A stretch of 64,000 nucleotides of DNA from Mariniflexile sp. AS56 (GCF_030552475.1 NZ_JAUPED010000002.1:360863-424862), one strand, 5' to 3'; shown: positions 53,413 to 63,070, counted from the stretch's first letter. The notes: generated from the sequence alone by a model not told the origin. Numbers and translations are program-made.

Positions 53413-55776
53413 TTAAAAATCAATTGAAGCGGTAACACCATAAGTTGCTGGCATTCCTCTCCAAGCAAAATCATCAAAGCCACCAAATAATGCACCTGAT
53501 ACATACTCGGTATAATATTGTTTGTCTAGAATGTTTTTGCCCCAAAATGTAAATTTCACTTTTTTGTTTATTGACAATATTGCTCTTGCATCTAATAATT
53601 GATAAGCATCAGTTGTAGCCCCAACATCATTAAGTTCATTCCAATATGTTTTACCAGTACTATTTAGATTAACAATGGCGGTAAACCCCATTTTCTTATT
53701 AATCTTAAAACTTGATTCAAGCCCAACATTAAAGTTATTTACTGGAACAAAGGGTGTTTTCTTACCATTAAAAGCATTCAAATCTGTAGTAGTACCATCT
53801 ACACCACCAGTTGTACCACCTTCTGTAATTTCAGAATCTACAAAACCGTAATTAGCGAATAAATCTAAATACTTTGTAAGTCTTACTTTTGCATCCAATT
53901 CAAAACCAATAATTCTACTTTTATCATAATTATAGTTTCCTGCAAAAAAAGTATTTAAGTCAAATATATATTGTTGTTGATTCGTAAAATCTGTATAGAA
54001 TGCAGAACCATTTAAGATAAATCTATTTTCCCACCAAGAGGTTTTAAAACCCACTTCAAAGTTATCGGTAGTTTCATCTTCAAATCCTCTATTAAATTTA
54101 TCTGTCACTGCAGGGTTAAAACCACCCGTTCTATAGCCACGACCGTAATTGGCATAGATTAGAGCGCTTTTTGTTGCTTGGTATGATAAAGATAATTTTG
54201 GTTGCAGAATACTATTGGTTCTTTTAGAATTTTCATTTGCCAAATTATCTTGCTGTTCAAACGTGTCATTATCATATCTAAACCCAACAGCAGCTGTTAA
54301 TTTGTCTGTGATTTTATAATCTGCAAACCCAAAAAGAGCATATGTTTTGGTAGTATTTATAACATCTGCTGCAACACCATAGTATAATTCAAAATCAGTA
54401 AAATCTCTACTTAAACCATCTTGAAAAAATGGCTTTTCAATATTTTGATAAAAACCACCTGCTTGCCAATTTAATTTAGAATCTGAAGCCAAGTTGTTTA
54501 TTCTTATCTCTTGGTTAAATGTTTTTGTTTCGGCAGTTTCACCTTGAGTAAAATCATCAAACGGTGTGAAATCTAAATCTCCAGAAAGTGATCTGTCAAC
54601 ATAATTATAAGATGTAATGCCTTGTAGTTTTATTTTATCTAGGGTGTACTCCATATTAAGACTACCAAACAAATTTTGAATATCTGATTTTCCAGATTCA
54701 TCGTGTGAAATAATATTATTTCCACTTTCAGGGTTCGGATTTAATGTTCCTCCAGGTGCTCCATCAACAAAAACATTTCCTGTTGGGTTAACAGAATAAC
54801 GCGCAGCTCCTGCACTAACATCCATCGTTTGGAATGTTCCAGTTATTTTAAAATTTTGAGATAAACGTGCTATCAATTGTCCTCTTAAATTAAAGTTTGT
54901 TTCAAAATCTACTTTTTCATTTAAAAACTCATTAGTCAACAAACCACCAAAATCTTGAACTTGTGTAGAGAATCGATAGTATAATTTATCTTCTACAAGT
55001 GCTCCAGTAGATACAAACTTTCCTAAAATAGAATTTCCATTTCCATAACCTAAAGTAACATTATGTCTTGATGTATTAGTGGGCTCTTTTGAATAAATAT
55101 TAATGGCACCTCCAATTGCGTTTTTACCATACAAAGCTCCTTGAGGACCTTTAACGACCTCAATTAAAGCCAAATCGAATAATTCTTGATTCAATAAACT
55201 TGGGTCTGGAATGGTAACTCCATCGATAACAAAGGCGACAGGTGCATCGCCATTCCTGATTTGTGGAATACCTCTAACCGTTAAAAAATTGATACCAGCA
55301 GATTGCGATGAGTTTAATTTTAGGTTAGGTACCAATTTCGCGAAATTAGATACATTATTAATACCAGCCTTTTCTATACCTTCACTATTTAAAGCCACAA
55401 CCGATTCTGGAACCTTCTGTACAGACTCTGTACGTTTACGAGCTTGACCAACAACACCAGCAAAACCCTTAATTACAACTTCGTCTAAAGCGGCAGCATC
55501 TTCTGCCAACGTTATATTTATAGTTTTTTGTTTGCCAATTGTCACTTCTTGTATTTTAAAGCCAACATAAGAAAAAACTAAAACAGCATCAGAAGACGAT
55601 ACAACTATTTCATAGTTACCATTAAAATCTGATGTCGTTCCATTGGCTGTTCCTTTTTCAATAATATTTACACCTGGTAATCCATCGATGTCATAAGACA
55701 CCTTTCCAGAAATAGTTACCGCTTGCCCTAAACCGATAAAAGGAATAAATGCAATTAAGAATAAGATTTTTTTCAT
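53413..55776 (-). CDS. TonB-dependent receptor
   Basis: A 787-residue outer-membrane receptor. Signal peptide 1-19 (IGLGQ), carboxypeptidase-regulatory-like domain (about 21-95, including DFNGNYEI), then the plug (KVPESVVALNSEGIEKAGIN ... VAFVIDGVTIPDP, IEVVKGPQGALYGKNAIGGA; about 118-225) and a 22-strand-type barrel ending in a C-terminal aromatic residue (TASIDF). No SusD partner is present. It is the first gene of the leftward operon with the M29/NicX-like enzyme, permease and PepD, so its ligand is probably their substrate. Confidence 0.93.
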   Translation of the reverse strand: MKKILFLIAFIPFIGLGQAVTISGKVSYDIDGLPGVNIIEKGTANGTTSDFNGNYEIVVSSSDAVLVFSYVGFKIQEVTIGKQKTINITLAEDAAALDEVVIKGFAGVVGQARKRTESVQKVPESVVALNSEGIEKAGINNVSNFAKLVPNLKLNSSQSAGINFLTVRGIPQIRNGDAPVAFVIDGVTIPDPSLLNQELFDLALIEVVKGPQGALYGKNAIGGAINIYSKEPTNTSRHNVTLGYGNGNSILGKFVSTGALVEDKLYYRFSTQVQDFGGLLTNEFLNEKVDFETNFNLRGQLIARLSQNFKITGTFQTMDVSAGAARYSVNPTGNVFVDGAPGGTLNPNPESGNNIISHDESGKSDIQNLFGSLNMEYTLDKIKLQGITSYNYVDRSLSGDLDFTPFDDFTQGETAETKTFNQEIRINNLASDSKLNWQAGGFYQNIEKPFFQDGLSRDFTDFELYYGVAADVINTTKTYALFGFADYKITDKLTAAVGFRYDNDTFEQQDNLANENSKRTNSILQPKLSLSYQATKSALIYANYGRGYRTGGFNPAVTDKFNRGFEDETTDNFEVGFKTSWWENRFILNGSAFYTDFTNQQQYIFDLNTFFAGNYNYDKSRIIGFELDAKVRLTKYLDLFANYGFVDSEITEGGTTGGVDGTTTDLNAFNGKKTPFVPVNNFNVGLESSFKINKKMGFTAIVNLNSTGKTYWNELNDVGATTDAYQLLDARAILSINKKVKFTFWGKNILDKQYYTEYVSGALFGGFDDFAWRGMPATYGVTASIDF

Positions 55777-55908
55777 CTTTTAAAGAGTTATTAAGTGAGT
55801 GTTAGGTATTTATTTTCAGTTTGGAAATTACCAAATTGATTATTAATTATAATTATTTATTATTATTATTAATATTTTTAATATTTTTAATAACATTTTT
55901 AGGAATTT

Positions 55909-57150
55909 ATGAAAGAACAAGAATCCACTTCGCTATTGTTAACTGATGATTATTTTGAAAAACTACTTAATGCAATTCATGACACCTACATTAAAAAACA
56001 TAAATTAAAACGCTTGCCGAAATCATTTCAATTATATGGATATGGTAATTATAATGAACAAGAACCTAATTTGAAGGAAGATTTTGAAGCTATTAATATT
56101 AGCAACGATTCCGTAAATGGAAAGTACTTATATGATAAGGCAAGAGAACACTATAAAGGGAAGCCTATAATCAAACTTAACACTTACTATAAAGAGCTTA
56201 TTTTCAAATATTTAAATTGTAAAAACGCTATAGATTTCATAGACAATCAAAATTTGGATGATGATAAAAGAGAGCTGCAATTAGCTTTGATATTTGATAA
56301 AAAAAGTAACGAAACCTTCTATTATCTAAATTATTACTTTGGTGAAGACAATACCATTATTAAAGGATATTCGATTATTTCCAATAACTGGAAAAAAATT
56401 CAACATACTTTTATTTATAGAGACAGTGACGGTGCTATTAAGGAGTTATATAATTATGGTCGCATTAATCGTAGAGAAGATACACTTCACATAAAAACAA
56501 AAACTTTACTAGATGGCAAAATGGTTGAAGGCGATAACGAAACCTATTATATTGGTCATAAAGACCCATCAAATATAAATTTTCTAGTGGGCACATATAC
56601 ATCTTATGATATTTACACTAATACAGTAGCTGGTAAAATTATACTGGAAAAATGTGAATCAAAAGAAATTATGGAGGAGAAATCTAAGAATATAAATATT
56701 CCGTCATACATCGCTCAAGAAATACGAAACCAACGCATAACAAATCCCGCAATAGTACCACAGCATTACTTGGAGCTCTCTGAAAATAGTCCCTATTCAT
56801 CTATTTATGGAAAATTACCAGGCACATACACATTAAATTTTAGTTCTTTAGAAGATTTTAATGAGATTATTAAATTTAAAATTCTTCAATCTAACTATAA
56901 AATAGTTCCAATAAGCGAAGACGTCTATTTTGAAAATGACACCTTAGAACTCATGAATAAAGGCTCTATTGTTCATTTTAGTTTTCGATTTGCGGGTATC
57001 ATATCTCTTGATATGGTTGATGTATATTTCAAATCTTATTATATAAAAGAAGATAACGAAGTTCATAATGGTGTTTTTAGTGGCATCGATAATGAAAACA
57101 GATTGGTAAGTGGACAAGTTTCAATTAGATATTCTCCTCATAGTTTATAA
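55909..57150 (+). CDS. Hypothetical protein divergent from the TonB receptor
   Basis: A 413-residue soluble protein with no signal peptide. The N-terminal 120 residues are helical and charged (DDYFEKLLNAIHDTYIKKHK); the rest alternates beta-strand-like segments (YYLNYYFGEDNTIIKGYSII, GTYTSYDIYTNT). No family recognised. It is divergent from the receptor operon across a 132-bp very AT-rich gap and ends two bases before A repeat copy 4. The N-terminus could bind a partner or nucleic acid, but there is no clear motif. Confidence 0.65.
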   Translation: MKEQESTSLLLTDDYFEKLLNAIHDTYIKKHKLKRLPKSFQLYGYGNYNEQEPNLKEDFEAINISNDSVNGKYLYDKAREHYKGKPIIKLNTYYKELIFKYLNCKNAIDFIDNQNLDDDKRELQLALIFDKKSNETFYYLNYYFGEDNTIIKGYSIISNNWKKIQHTFIYRDSDGAIKELYNYGRINRREDTLHIKTKTLLDGKMVEGDNETYYIGHKDPSNINFLVGTYTSYDIYTNTVAGKIILEKCESKEIMEEKSKNINIPSYIAQEIRNQRITNPAIVPQHYLELSENSPYSSIYGKLPGTYTLNFSSLEDFNEIIKFKILQSNYKIVPISEDVYFENDTLELMNKGSIVHFSFRFAGIISLDMVDVYFKSYYIKEDNEVHNGVFSGIDNENRLVSGQVSIRYSPHSL

Positions 57151-57583
57151 TCCATTCCACACACATTACGGTTCCCTCCTACACTTCGGCAGGCTCAGTG
57201 ACCGCGTCGTTTCGTAAAAAGAGTGTTCCATTAGCATTTTAGAGAAAGTTTTTAGAAAAAAAACAAGAAAAAGTAGTAATTCAAAATTCGCTTTAGCCAA
57301 TTCAAAGTTACATAACTCGGGCCATTATAGTACATTTTATAACAATTAGCGAAATTGCTATTGGGCGATATTTGACATAATTACAGATATAAGGTCTTTA
57401 GACTTATATCGATAGTATATAGTAGATGAAGTTTTAAATACATTATATGGTTTAGCACTCTCATTTTTATTTAAAAAATAAGACCTCTACTTATTGGCTC
57501 ATAAGTATGTTAATTCTCACGATAATTTTAGTTTTTATTCTTTTAGATAGTATATTAGCTAATCAATTGTCATCATACCATCT
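57151..57583. other. Non-coding region with a partial structured element
   Basis: 433 bases between the 413-residue gene and the next receptor. The first 260 bases are A repeat copy 4 (57153-57255), spacer, an L-like half-site (57305-57333) and the conserved hairpins (57346-57363, 57386-57410). The remaining 170 bases before the receptor ATG are AT-rich with nothing I can name. Confidence 0.75.
57153..57410. repeat. Structured non-coding element, copy 4 (A-spacer-L-hairpins, 3' half missing)
   Basis: cattccacacacattacggt, then a foreign stretch acttcggcaggctcagtgac inside the A core, then cgtcgtttcgtaaaaagagt and gttcca. After the spacer (ttcgcttta) come ttacataactcgggccatta (compare ttacataacgcagaacatta at 48828) and the hairpin gatataag ... 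cttatatc (57386-57410). R1, R2 and T are absent. Confidence 0.75.
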
Positions 57584-59959
57584 ATGAAATTTCATATTAC
57601 TCCTACTGTTTTTATTTTCTTTTTAAGCTTGTTAGCTACTATGGGCTATTCTCAAAATATTTCTAAAAAAATTACAGGAAACGTTTTTGAAGCGACGAGC
57701 AACCAACCCATAGAATACGCTACCATTGCCATAGTTCAAAATGCTACAGGTAAGCCTATTACAGGAACCATAACTGACAGCAACGGGCTTTTTACCCTAG
57801 AAACCAATGCTACAGACTTTTATATTGAGGTTAGCTTTATGGGGTATGCTCCCCAAGTATTTAGAGATTTTAAGCTAGTTAAAAATAAGATTGATTTAGG
57901 ACTTATTACCCTAACCGAAGACCTGAATACCTTGGGTGAAGTGCTTGTGCGTGCGGAAAAATCGCAAACTGAATTTAAACTGGATAAACGCGTGTTTATT
58001 GTGGGGTCGGACATCAGTTCAACAGGTGCTAGTTCGTTAGAAGTACTGAATAGTGTGCCTTCCGTGAATGTGTCTATTGAAGGCGTAATTAGTTTACGTG
58101 GTAGCCAAGGGGTTCAAGTATTGATTAATGGAAAACCTTCGGTGCTGGCTTCTGCCGATGGGAATGCTCTTGGAACCATTACTGCAGATATGATTGAAAG
58201 AATTGAAGTGATTACAAACCCATCGGCTAAATATAATGCCTCTGGTACCGCTGGTATTATAAATATTGTGATAAAAAGTTCAGAAAAAAGAGGTCTTAAC
58301 GGGGCTGCTTCCTTAAATGCCGGTGTGCCAAACAGTAATAGTTTTGGTTTAAGTTTAAATAAACGAACGGAAATGTTCAATTTATTTACCCAACTCGGAT
58401 TTGGAAAAAGAACTTTTAAAACCAAAAGTAAATCTACAAACAAAGATTTTGTTAACGATTCTACCATAACAAATAACGAGCGAAGCACTTTTAATGAAAA
58501 ATTTGGGAGTTTACTTTTGGGTACCGATTTTCATATTAACGACCGAAATGTATTGACGCTTTCTGGAACTTATGCTTTTGAAATAGAAGATCAATTGGCT
58601 AACTCTTATTTTGATAAATTTTTTGAGGAAACCACCCGAACGGATAGTTGGTTACGACAAGATAATACCGAAGCAACCAACCCAAAAATTAGATACGAGT
58701 TGCAATATAAAAAGGATTTTAAACGGCATGAAGACCAAGATTTATTGTTTAGTGCTTTAGGAAATAGCTTTGCCAAAGACCAAAAATCGATATATAATAA
58801 CACCACCTCTTTTGGTGATGAGCCAAACACCTTACAAGAAACAAGGACCGATTATAAATTGGAAGATTTTACTTTTAAACTCGATTACACGCATCCTTTT
58901 CTAGAAAAATACACGCTGGAAACGGGGTCTCAGTACGACATCAATAACGTGTCCAACGATTTTGAAGTGCGCGATTTTATTAATGAGGAATGGATTAGCA
59001 ATCCTGATTTAACCAATGTTTTTAATTTTGACCAAAAAGTATTTGCGCTTTATAGTACCATGGCTTTTGAGGATGATGTTTGGGGATTAAAACTAGGCTT
59101 ACGACTTGAAAGCACCAACTTAACAACGGAGTTAAAAACAACGAATGCGCTTAATAAAAAATCGTATGCCAACTTCTTCCCGAGTGTCCATACCTCTTAT
59201 AACATACATGATAATTTTTCGTTACAGTTGGGGTATTCCAAACGTATTAGCAGACCGGGATTAAGGCAACTAAACCCTTTTAATAATATTAGAAACAACT
59301 ATAGTATCTCTAGAGGAAACCCCGATTTACAACCAGAATACACCGATTCTTTTGAATTAACAAGTATTCACAAATTAGAAAAAGCATCATTGAATTTCAG
59401 CCTTTATAACAGATATACGACAGATGTTGTTGAAAATATTATAAGTTTTGAAAACAGTATAAGTACCTCGCAACCCGAAAATATTGGTACCAGCAACACG
59501 GTTGGTTTTGAGTTTAATAGTAAATACACTTTTGCTAGATGGTTTACAGTTACAAGCGATTTTAACATCAATTATTTTAACAGAAAAGGTGAATTCGAAT
59601 TAGAAATTTTCGACTTTAAAGGTACTAGATGGACAACGAGCCTTACTTCAAAATTTAAATTACCTAAAGAGTTTGATTTGGAAGTGGCTGGTAATTATAA
59701 TTCTAAATTTGCTAGTGTTCAAGGTGAAATATCAGATAACTTTTTTGCTGATATGGGCGTAAGAAAAAAGATTTTAAAAGGGAAATTTATTCTGAATTTA
59801 AGTGTTCGCGATGTATTTGCAACCCGCGTTGACGAACGTATTGTTTCACAACCTACCTATTACACATCAAACAGCTCTAAACGCGGTAGGTTTATTGTTT
59901 TTGGGGTGAGTTACGCTTTCGGAAAAGGGGAAGCCATGGAGTTTTCCGGACAAAGGTGA
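57584..59959 (+). CDS. TonB-dependent receptor-like outer-membrane beta-barrel protein
   Basis: A 791-residue protein of the same family as the one at 2347: signal peptide (1-23, ending GYSQ), carboxypeptidase-regulatory-like domain (about 28-110), plug-like part with VQVLINGKPSVLAS and IERIEVITNPSAKYNASGTA (about 175-220) and a barrel with SKRISRPGLRQLNPF and GNPDLQPEYTDSFE (about 548-592). No SusD is adjacent. Ligand unknown. It stands alone, just outside the last structured element. Confidence 0.9.
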   Translation: MKFHITPTVFIFFLSLLATMGYSQNISKKITGNVFEATSNQPIEYATIAIVQNATGKPITGTITDSNGLFTLETNATDFYIEVSFMGYAPQVFRDFKLVKNKIDLGLITLTEDLNTLGEVLVRAEKSQTEFKLDKRVFIVGSDISSTGASSLEVLNSVPSVNVSIEGVISLRGSQGVQVLINGKPSVLASADGNALGTITADMIERIEVITNPSAKYNASGTAGIINIVIKSSEKRGLNGAASLNAGVPNSNSFGLSLNKRTEMFNLFTQLGFGKRTFKTKSKSTNKDFVNDSTITNNERSTFNEKFGSLLLGTDFHINDRNVLTLSGTYAFEIEDQLANSYFDKFFEETTRTDSWLRQDNTEATNPKIRYELQYKKDFKRHEDQDLLFSALGNSFAKDQKSIYNNTTSFGDEPNTLQETRTDYKLEDFTFKLDYTHPFLEKYTLETGSQYDINNVSNDFEVRDFINEEWISNPDLTNVFNFDQKVFALYSTMAFEDDVWGLKLGLRLESTNLTTELKTTNALNKKSYANFFPSVHTSYNIHDNFSLQLGYSKRISRPGLRQLNPFNNIRNNYSISRGNPDLQPEYTDSFELTSIHKLEKASLNFSLYNRYTTDVVENIISFENSISTSQPENIGTSNTVGFEFNSKYTFARWFTVTSDFNINYFNRKGEFELEIFDFKGTRWTTSLTSKFKLPKEFDLEVAGNYNSKFASVQGEISDNFFADMGVRKKILKGKFILNLSVRDVFATRVDERIVSQPTYYTSNSSKRGRFIVFGVSYAFGKGEAMEFSGQR

Positions 59960-60020
59960 TAGACTGTTACGTATTTGTATTTAATGCTTTAGGTTTTTCT
60001 CTAATACTTCCGTTTTTGCT

Positions 60021-60965
60021 TTAATCTAGAGTAATCACTTTATTCTTTAAAACCCACTTCCCATCGACTTCCTCACTGAATGTCACTGTAATTCTATTCA
60101 CGCCTGTTTTTTTAAAAACGTCAATAAGCTTCATGTTTTTATGAACGGAGGTATTAATTACAATAGGATCGGCGAGTAAAGCTCCATTAGATGGATTAAA
60201 AACATAAAGGGTCTTACTTGTAGGCTTTATATCCCAAAAACCAATCTCGTCGGCACCGTCGCTATTTAGATCTTTAAGGTTTTCTAGTTGCGATTGGTAT
60301 GCCCCTTTTATTGTGATGGCCTTGAGATCTTTATTACTAAATAGGATAACACTGTTGCATTCTCCTTTGCATGGTATGGCATCACCGTTTTGGGTATTCC
60401 TAGCAGATTCTATTTCTGGAGCCATTACCGTAGCATAGTCTGATAGACCGTCCCCATTAAAATCGCCAAACAGTTGCCTGTTTTTAGAGAGAATCCCATT
60501 ATTTTCGCGCGCTTTTGGAAAAATGGGTGCATCTATATTTTTCGCGGTTTTAGATAGGCCTTCTCGAAGTATTCTGAATTTACCATTTTTAAGCGTCAAG
60601 GAAAGATACGAGGGGTAATCGGCTTCTATTCCCTTGTATTTAACTTGTTTGATGAACGTTACTAAAAAGCTCCCCTCCACTTTCGTGATTTCTAATTGGT
60701 CGTTAAAAATACGCTGTGTATAGTCTGGAAATTGTTGAAACAGTACATCCTTATCTTGCTGTACTTGGTCTCTAGTAAACTCTTTTTCGTAATAGGTTAC
60801 TACATCCAAATAGTAACGATCTAAGTAAGGTGACTTTATTGGTGTATGGGCAGCGTTCCATTGTTTTACAAAAGTACGCACCTCTTTTTCACTCTTAGGA
60901 TTAACCTCATTGCAACCAATTAATAGTAAAACAAGCAGGCATGAAAAAAGGGAAAGGTACTTCAT
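60021..60965 (-). CDS. Lipoprotein with FG-GAP/VCBS-like repeats
   Basis: A 314-residue lipoprotein: signal MKYLSLFSCLLVLLLIGC with Cys18. Residues about 25-140 resemble an NTF2-like fold (FVKQWNAAHTPIKSPYLDRY). The C-terminal half has FG-GAP/VCBS-type calcium loops, FGDFNGDGLSDYATV (about 166-180) and LKDLNSDGADEIGFWD (about 230-245). Function unknown. Confidence 0.75.
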   Translation of the reverse strand: MKYLSLFSCLLVLLLIGCNEVNPKSEKEVRTFVKQWNAAHTPIKSPYLDRYYLDVVTYYEKEFTRDQVQQDKDVLFQQFPDYTQRIFNDQLEITKVEGSFLVTFIKQVKYKGIEADYPSYLSLTLKNGKFRILREGLSKTAKNIDAPIFPKARENNGILSKNRQLFGDFNGDGLSDYATVMAPEIESARNTQNGDAIPCKGECNSVILFSNKDLKAITIKGAYQSQLENLKDLNSDGADEIGFWDIKPTSKTLYVFNPSNGALLADPIVINTSVHKNMKLIDVFKKTGVNRITVTFSEEVDGKWVLKNKVITLD

Positions 60966-61419
60966 AATGGGAATGTCATTTTAGCTTTAATATGAATTTT
61001 AAAGATACATGTTTAATTATGGATAATCGAATGGATAATTTATAATTAAAATAAAGATAAAGGCACAGGTGACATCTCAAAATAAACTGAAACAAACAAA
61101 AGCTCTTTATAGTATGGCCATTCATTAGAAATTGACTATCTTATAAAAACTCTTAAATGGAGGCGCATACTGTTCTAGTATGTTGTTGAATTGAATTTCT
61201 CTTTAGAAAGTTTCATCTCAGTTCTAAAAATTTCGCTGTACATCCTGAATTTGTTAAATGAAAGACCTTCTATCAATCTATTTAGAAATTCGAACTCATT
61301 TCCAGGTTGATAAACCTACTATTAATAAGTTGGATAGAAAGCGCTATCAATTATGACGCGCCTCGTGATGGGGTGATTACAAATAAAATTAATTAGTTAA
61401 CAATTAAAACTATAAAATT
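60966..61419. other. Intergenic region upstream of the SHOCT gene
   Basis: 454 bases with no supported gene. A 32-codon ORF at 61258-61356 (MKDLLSIYLEIRTHFQVDKP) has a protein-like composition but no signal or neighbours to support it; it could be the remnant of a gene. No promoter or hairpin stands out. Confidence 0.6.
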
Positions 61420-61608
61420 ATGATGATGTGGTTGATATTTATACCATTTGTGTTTGTATTGGCAGTATTTCTGTACAACAGACGAAATAGACAAAGTACC
61501 GTGAAGGACGAAAAACCCATGGATATTCTGGACAGCCGGTTCGCAAAGGGTGAACTATCTAAAGAAGAATATGAAGAACAAAAAAGAACATTAAATTTTA
61601 AAAATTAA
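61420..61608 (+). CDS. SHOCT-domain membrane protein
   Basis: A 62-residue protein with one N-terminal membrane helix (about 2-20) and a C-terminal SHOCT motif (LDSRFAKGELSKEEYEEQKRTL, given here as LDSRFAKGEL then SKEEYEEQ). SHOCT is a short oligomerisation motif. Five bases separate it from the DUF302 gene, so they are co-transcribed. Confidence 0.88.
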   Translation: MMMWLIFIPFVFVLAVFLYNRRNRQSTVKDEKPMDILDSRFAKGELSKEEYEEQKRTLNFKN

Positions 61609-61613
61609 AAACT

Positions 61614-62000
61614 ATGAAGTATTATTTTAATAAAACAATCAAAGGCACTTTTGAAGCAGTTATAGATAAGGTTACTCTAGGATTAAAAGAAGAAGGTTTT
61701 GGTATACTAACAGAAATTGATGTAACAGCAACCTTAAAGGAAAAACTGGGTATAGACTATAAAAAGTATAGAATTCTTGGCGCTTGTAACGCTCCCTATG
61801 CGCATAAAGCTTTGCAAGCAGAAGACAAAATTGGAACGATGTTACCTTGTAACGTGATTGTGCAGGAAATTGAAGATGGCGTTTTTGAGGTAGCGGCTGT
61901 AAACCCAATGGCCTCGATGCAAGCTGTGGATAATGAAAAGTTAAATAAAGTGGCTGAAGAAATTACAGCTAAGTTAGAGCAAATCATCAAAAACCTTTAA
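61614..62000 (+). CDS. DUF302 family protein
   Basis: A 128-residue single-domain protein with landmarks GILTEIDVTATLKEKLG (about 34-50), KYRILGACNAPYAHKAL (about 55-71) and GTMLPCNVIVQE. DUF302 proteins are small cytosolic or periplasmic proteins, linked in some bacteria to sulfur or metal stress. Paired with the SHOCT protein. Confidence 0.92.
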   Translation: MKYYFNKTIKGTFEAVIDKVTLGLKEEGFGILTEIDVTATLKEKLGIDYKKYRILGACNAPYAHKALQAEDKIGTMLPCNVIVQEIEDGVFEVAAVNPMASMQAVDNEKLNKVAEEITAKLEQIIKNL

Positions 62001-62078
62001 AATTTTAAAAAATGTTTAATTAATCACATTTATTTTAAATGATGGATTATACAGTAGTTACTCGTGATTTAAATATTG

Positions 62079-63038
62079 TTAAATCCCCCCAGTCATGTTC
62101 TCATCACCCAAAGGAAGCGCTGTTTTATTAGGGTTCTTGATAAAGTTGTACCTTAAAATAAGCTCTGTAGAGTTTCCGTTGTACTTTTGTAACTTTGAGG
62201 TTTCAATCTCATAGGCAAAGCCTAATAATAGTTTATCAGTAACCTGAAACGCAGCCATAGCACTTAAAGTGGCGTCCCATCTATAGGCTACTCCCAAAGT
62301 AATATCATCGTAAAATAAGAAATTGGCAGATAAATCTAACTGTAAAGGCGCACCATCTACCACTTTTAGTAAAGTTGATGGTTTGAAATCTACATTTTTA
62401 TTTAATTCTATAGAATAGCCTGCAAGTAGGTAATAATGTGGTTTTTCAGAAACATAAGTACTTTTATTATCCTCATCTTTTAGGAATTTTTTAGAATCTA
62501 ATATTCCTGGAATACTAAAACCTAAAAAGAAGTTATTGGTGTAATAATAAGCTCCAAACCCCATTTGAGGTGTAAAATTATTGCGATCACTAATAGAAGC
62601 ATCTTGGTCACCCGAAGATTCGGCACCATTATTTAACCTGTTACTATCTATACTCATAAGCTTCCCTCCTGCCTGAAGACCAAAAGATAAAATAGAACGC
62701 TCTGAAACAGGGACTTTATAACTGAAATTCGCAGCAATATAGGTGCTTTGTGCAATAAATATTTTATCATTTGTAATGTTTAATCCCAAGCCAACATGGT
62801 CTCCAAAAGGCGCATGCATCGAAATAATCTGAGTTTTTGGTGCGCCTTCTAACCCTGCCCACTGGCTTCTGTGTAAGCCTAATAAACTTAATTGATTTTC
62901 TGTTCCTGCATAAGCGGGATTAATACTTTGTGTGTTATACATATACTGGGCATACTGTGGTTCTTGTTGTGAGAACACATGAGCACTTCCTAACAGTACT
63001 AAGAGTAGAATTGAATAACGTGTAATTTGACTTCTCAT
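62079..63038 (-). CDS. PorP/SprF-family T9SS outer-membrane protein
   Basis: A 319-residue outer-membrane protein: signal peptide (1-23, ending VFSQ), then the family signature QEPQYAQYMYNTQSINPAYA and LLGLHRSQWAGLEGAPKTQI, followed by barrel strands (LGLNITNDKI, MGFGAYYYTNNFFLGFSIPG). PorP/SprF proteins act with the type IX secretion and gliding machinery and are often encoded beside a large adhesin with a type B sorting domain, as here. It lies 32 bp downstream of that gene. Confidence 0.95.
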   Translation of the reverse strand: MRSQITRYSILLLVLLGSAHVFSQQEPQYAQYMYNTQSINPAYAGTENQLSLLGLHRSQWAGLEGAPKTQIISMHAPFGDHVGLGLNITNDKIFIAQSTYIAANFSYKVPVSERSILSFGLQAGGKLMSIDSNRLNNGAESSGDQDASISDRNNFTPQMGFGAYYYTNNFFLGFSIPGILDSKKFLKDEDNKSTYVSEKPHYYLLAGYSIELNKNVDFKPSTLLKVVDGAPLQLDLSANFLFYDDITLGVAYRWDATLSAMAAFQVTDKLLLGFAYEIETSKLQKYNGNSTELILRYNFIKNPNKTALPLGDENMTGGI

Positions 63039-63070
63039 AAATTTAAACAGTCTATTTAAAAATTTATATA

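Noticed and set aside
61258..61356. 32-codon ORF in the gap before the SHOCT gene
   Set aside because: Composition looks protein-like, but there is no promoter, signal peptide or family match. It may be a gene remnant, and I keep it only as a note on the intergenic region.
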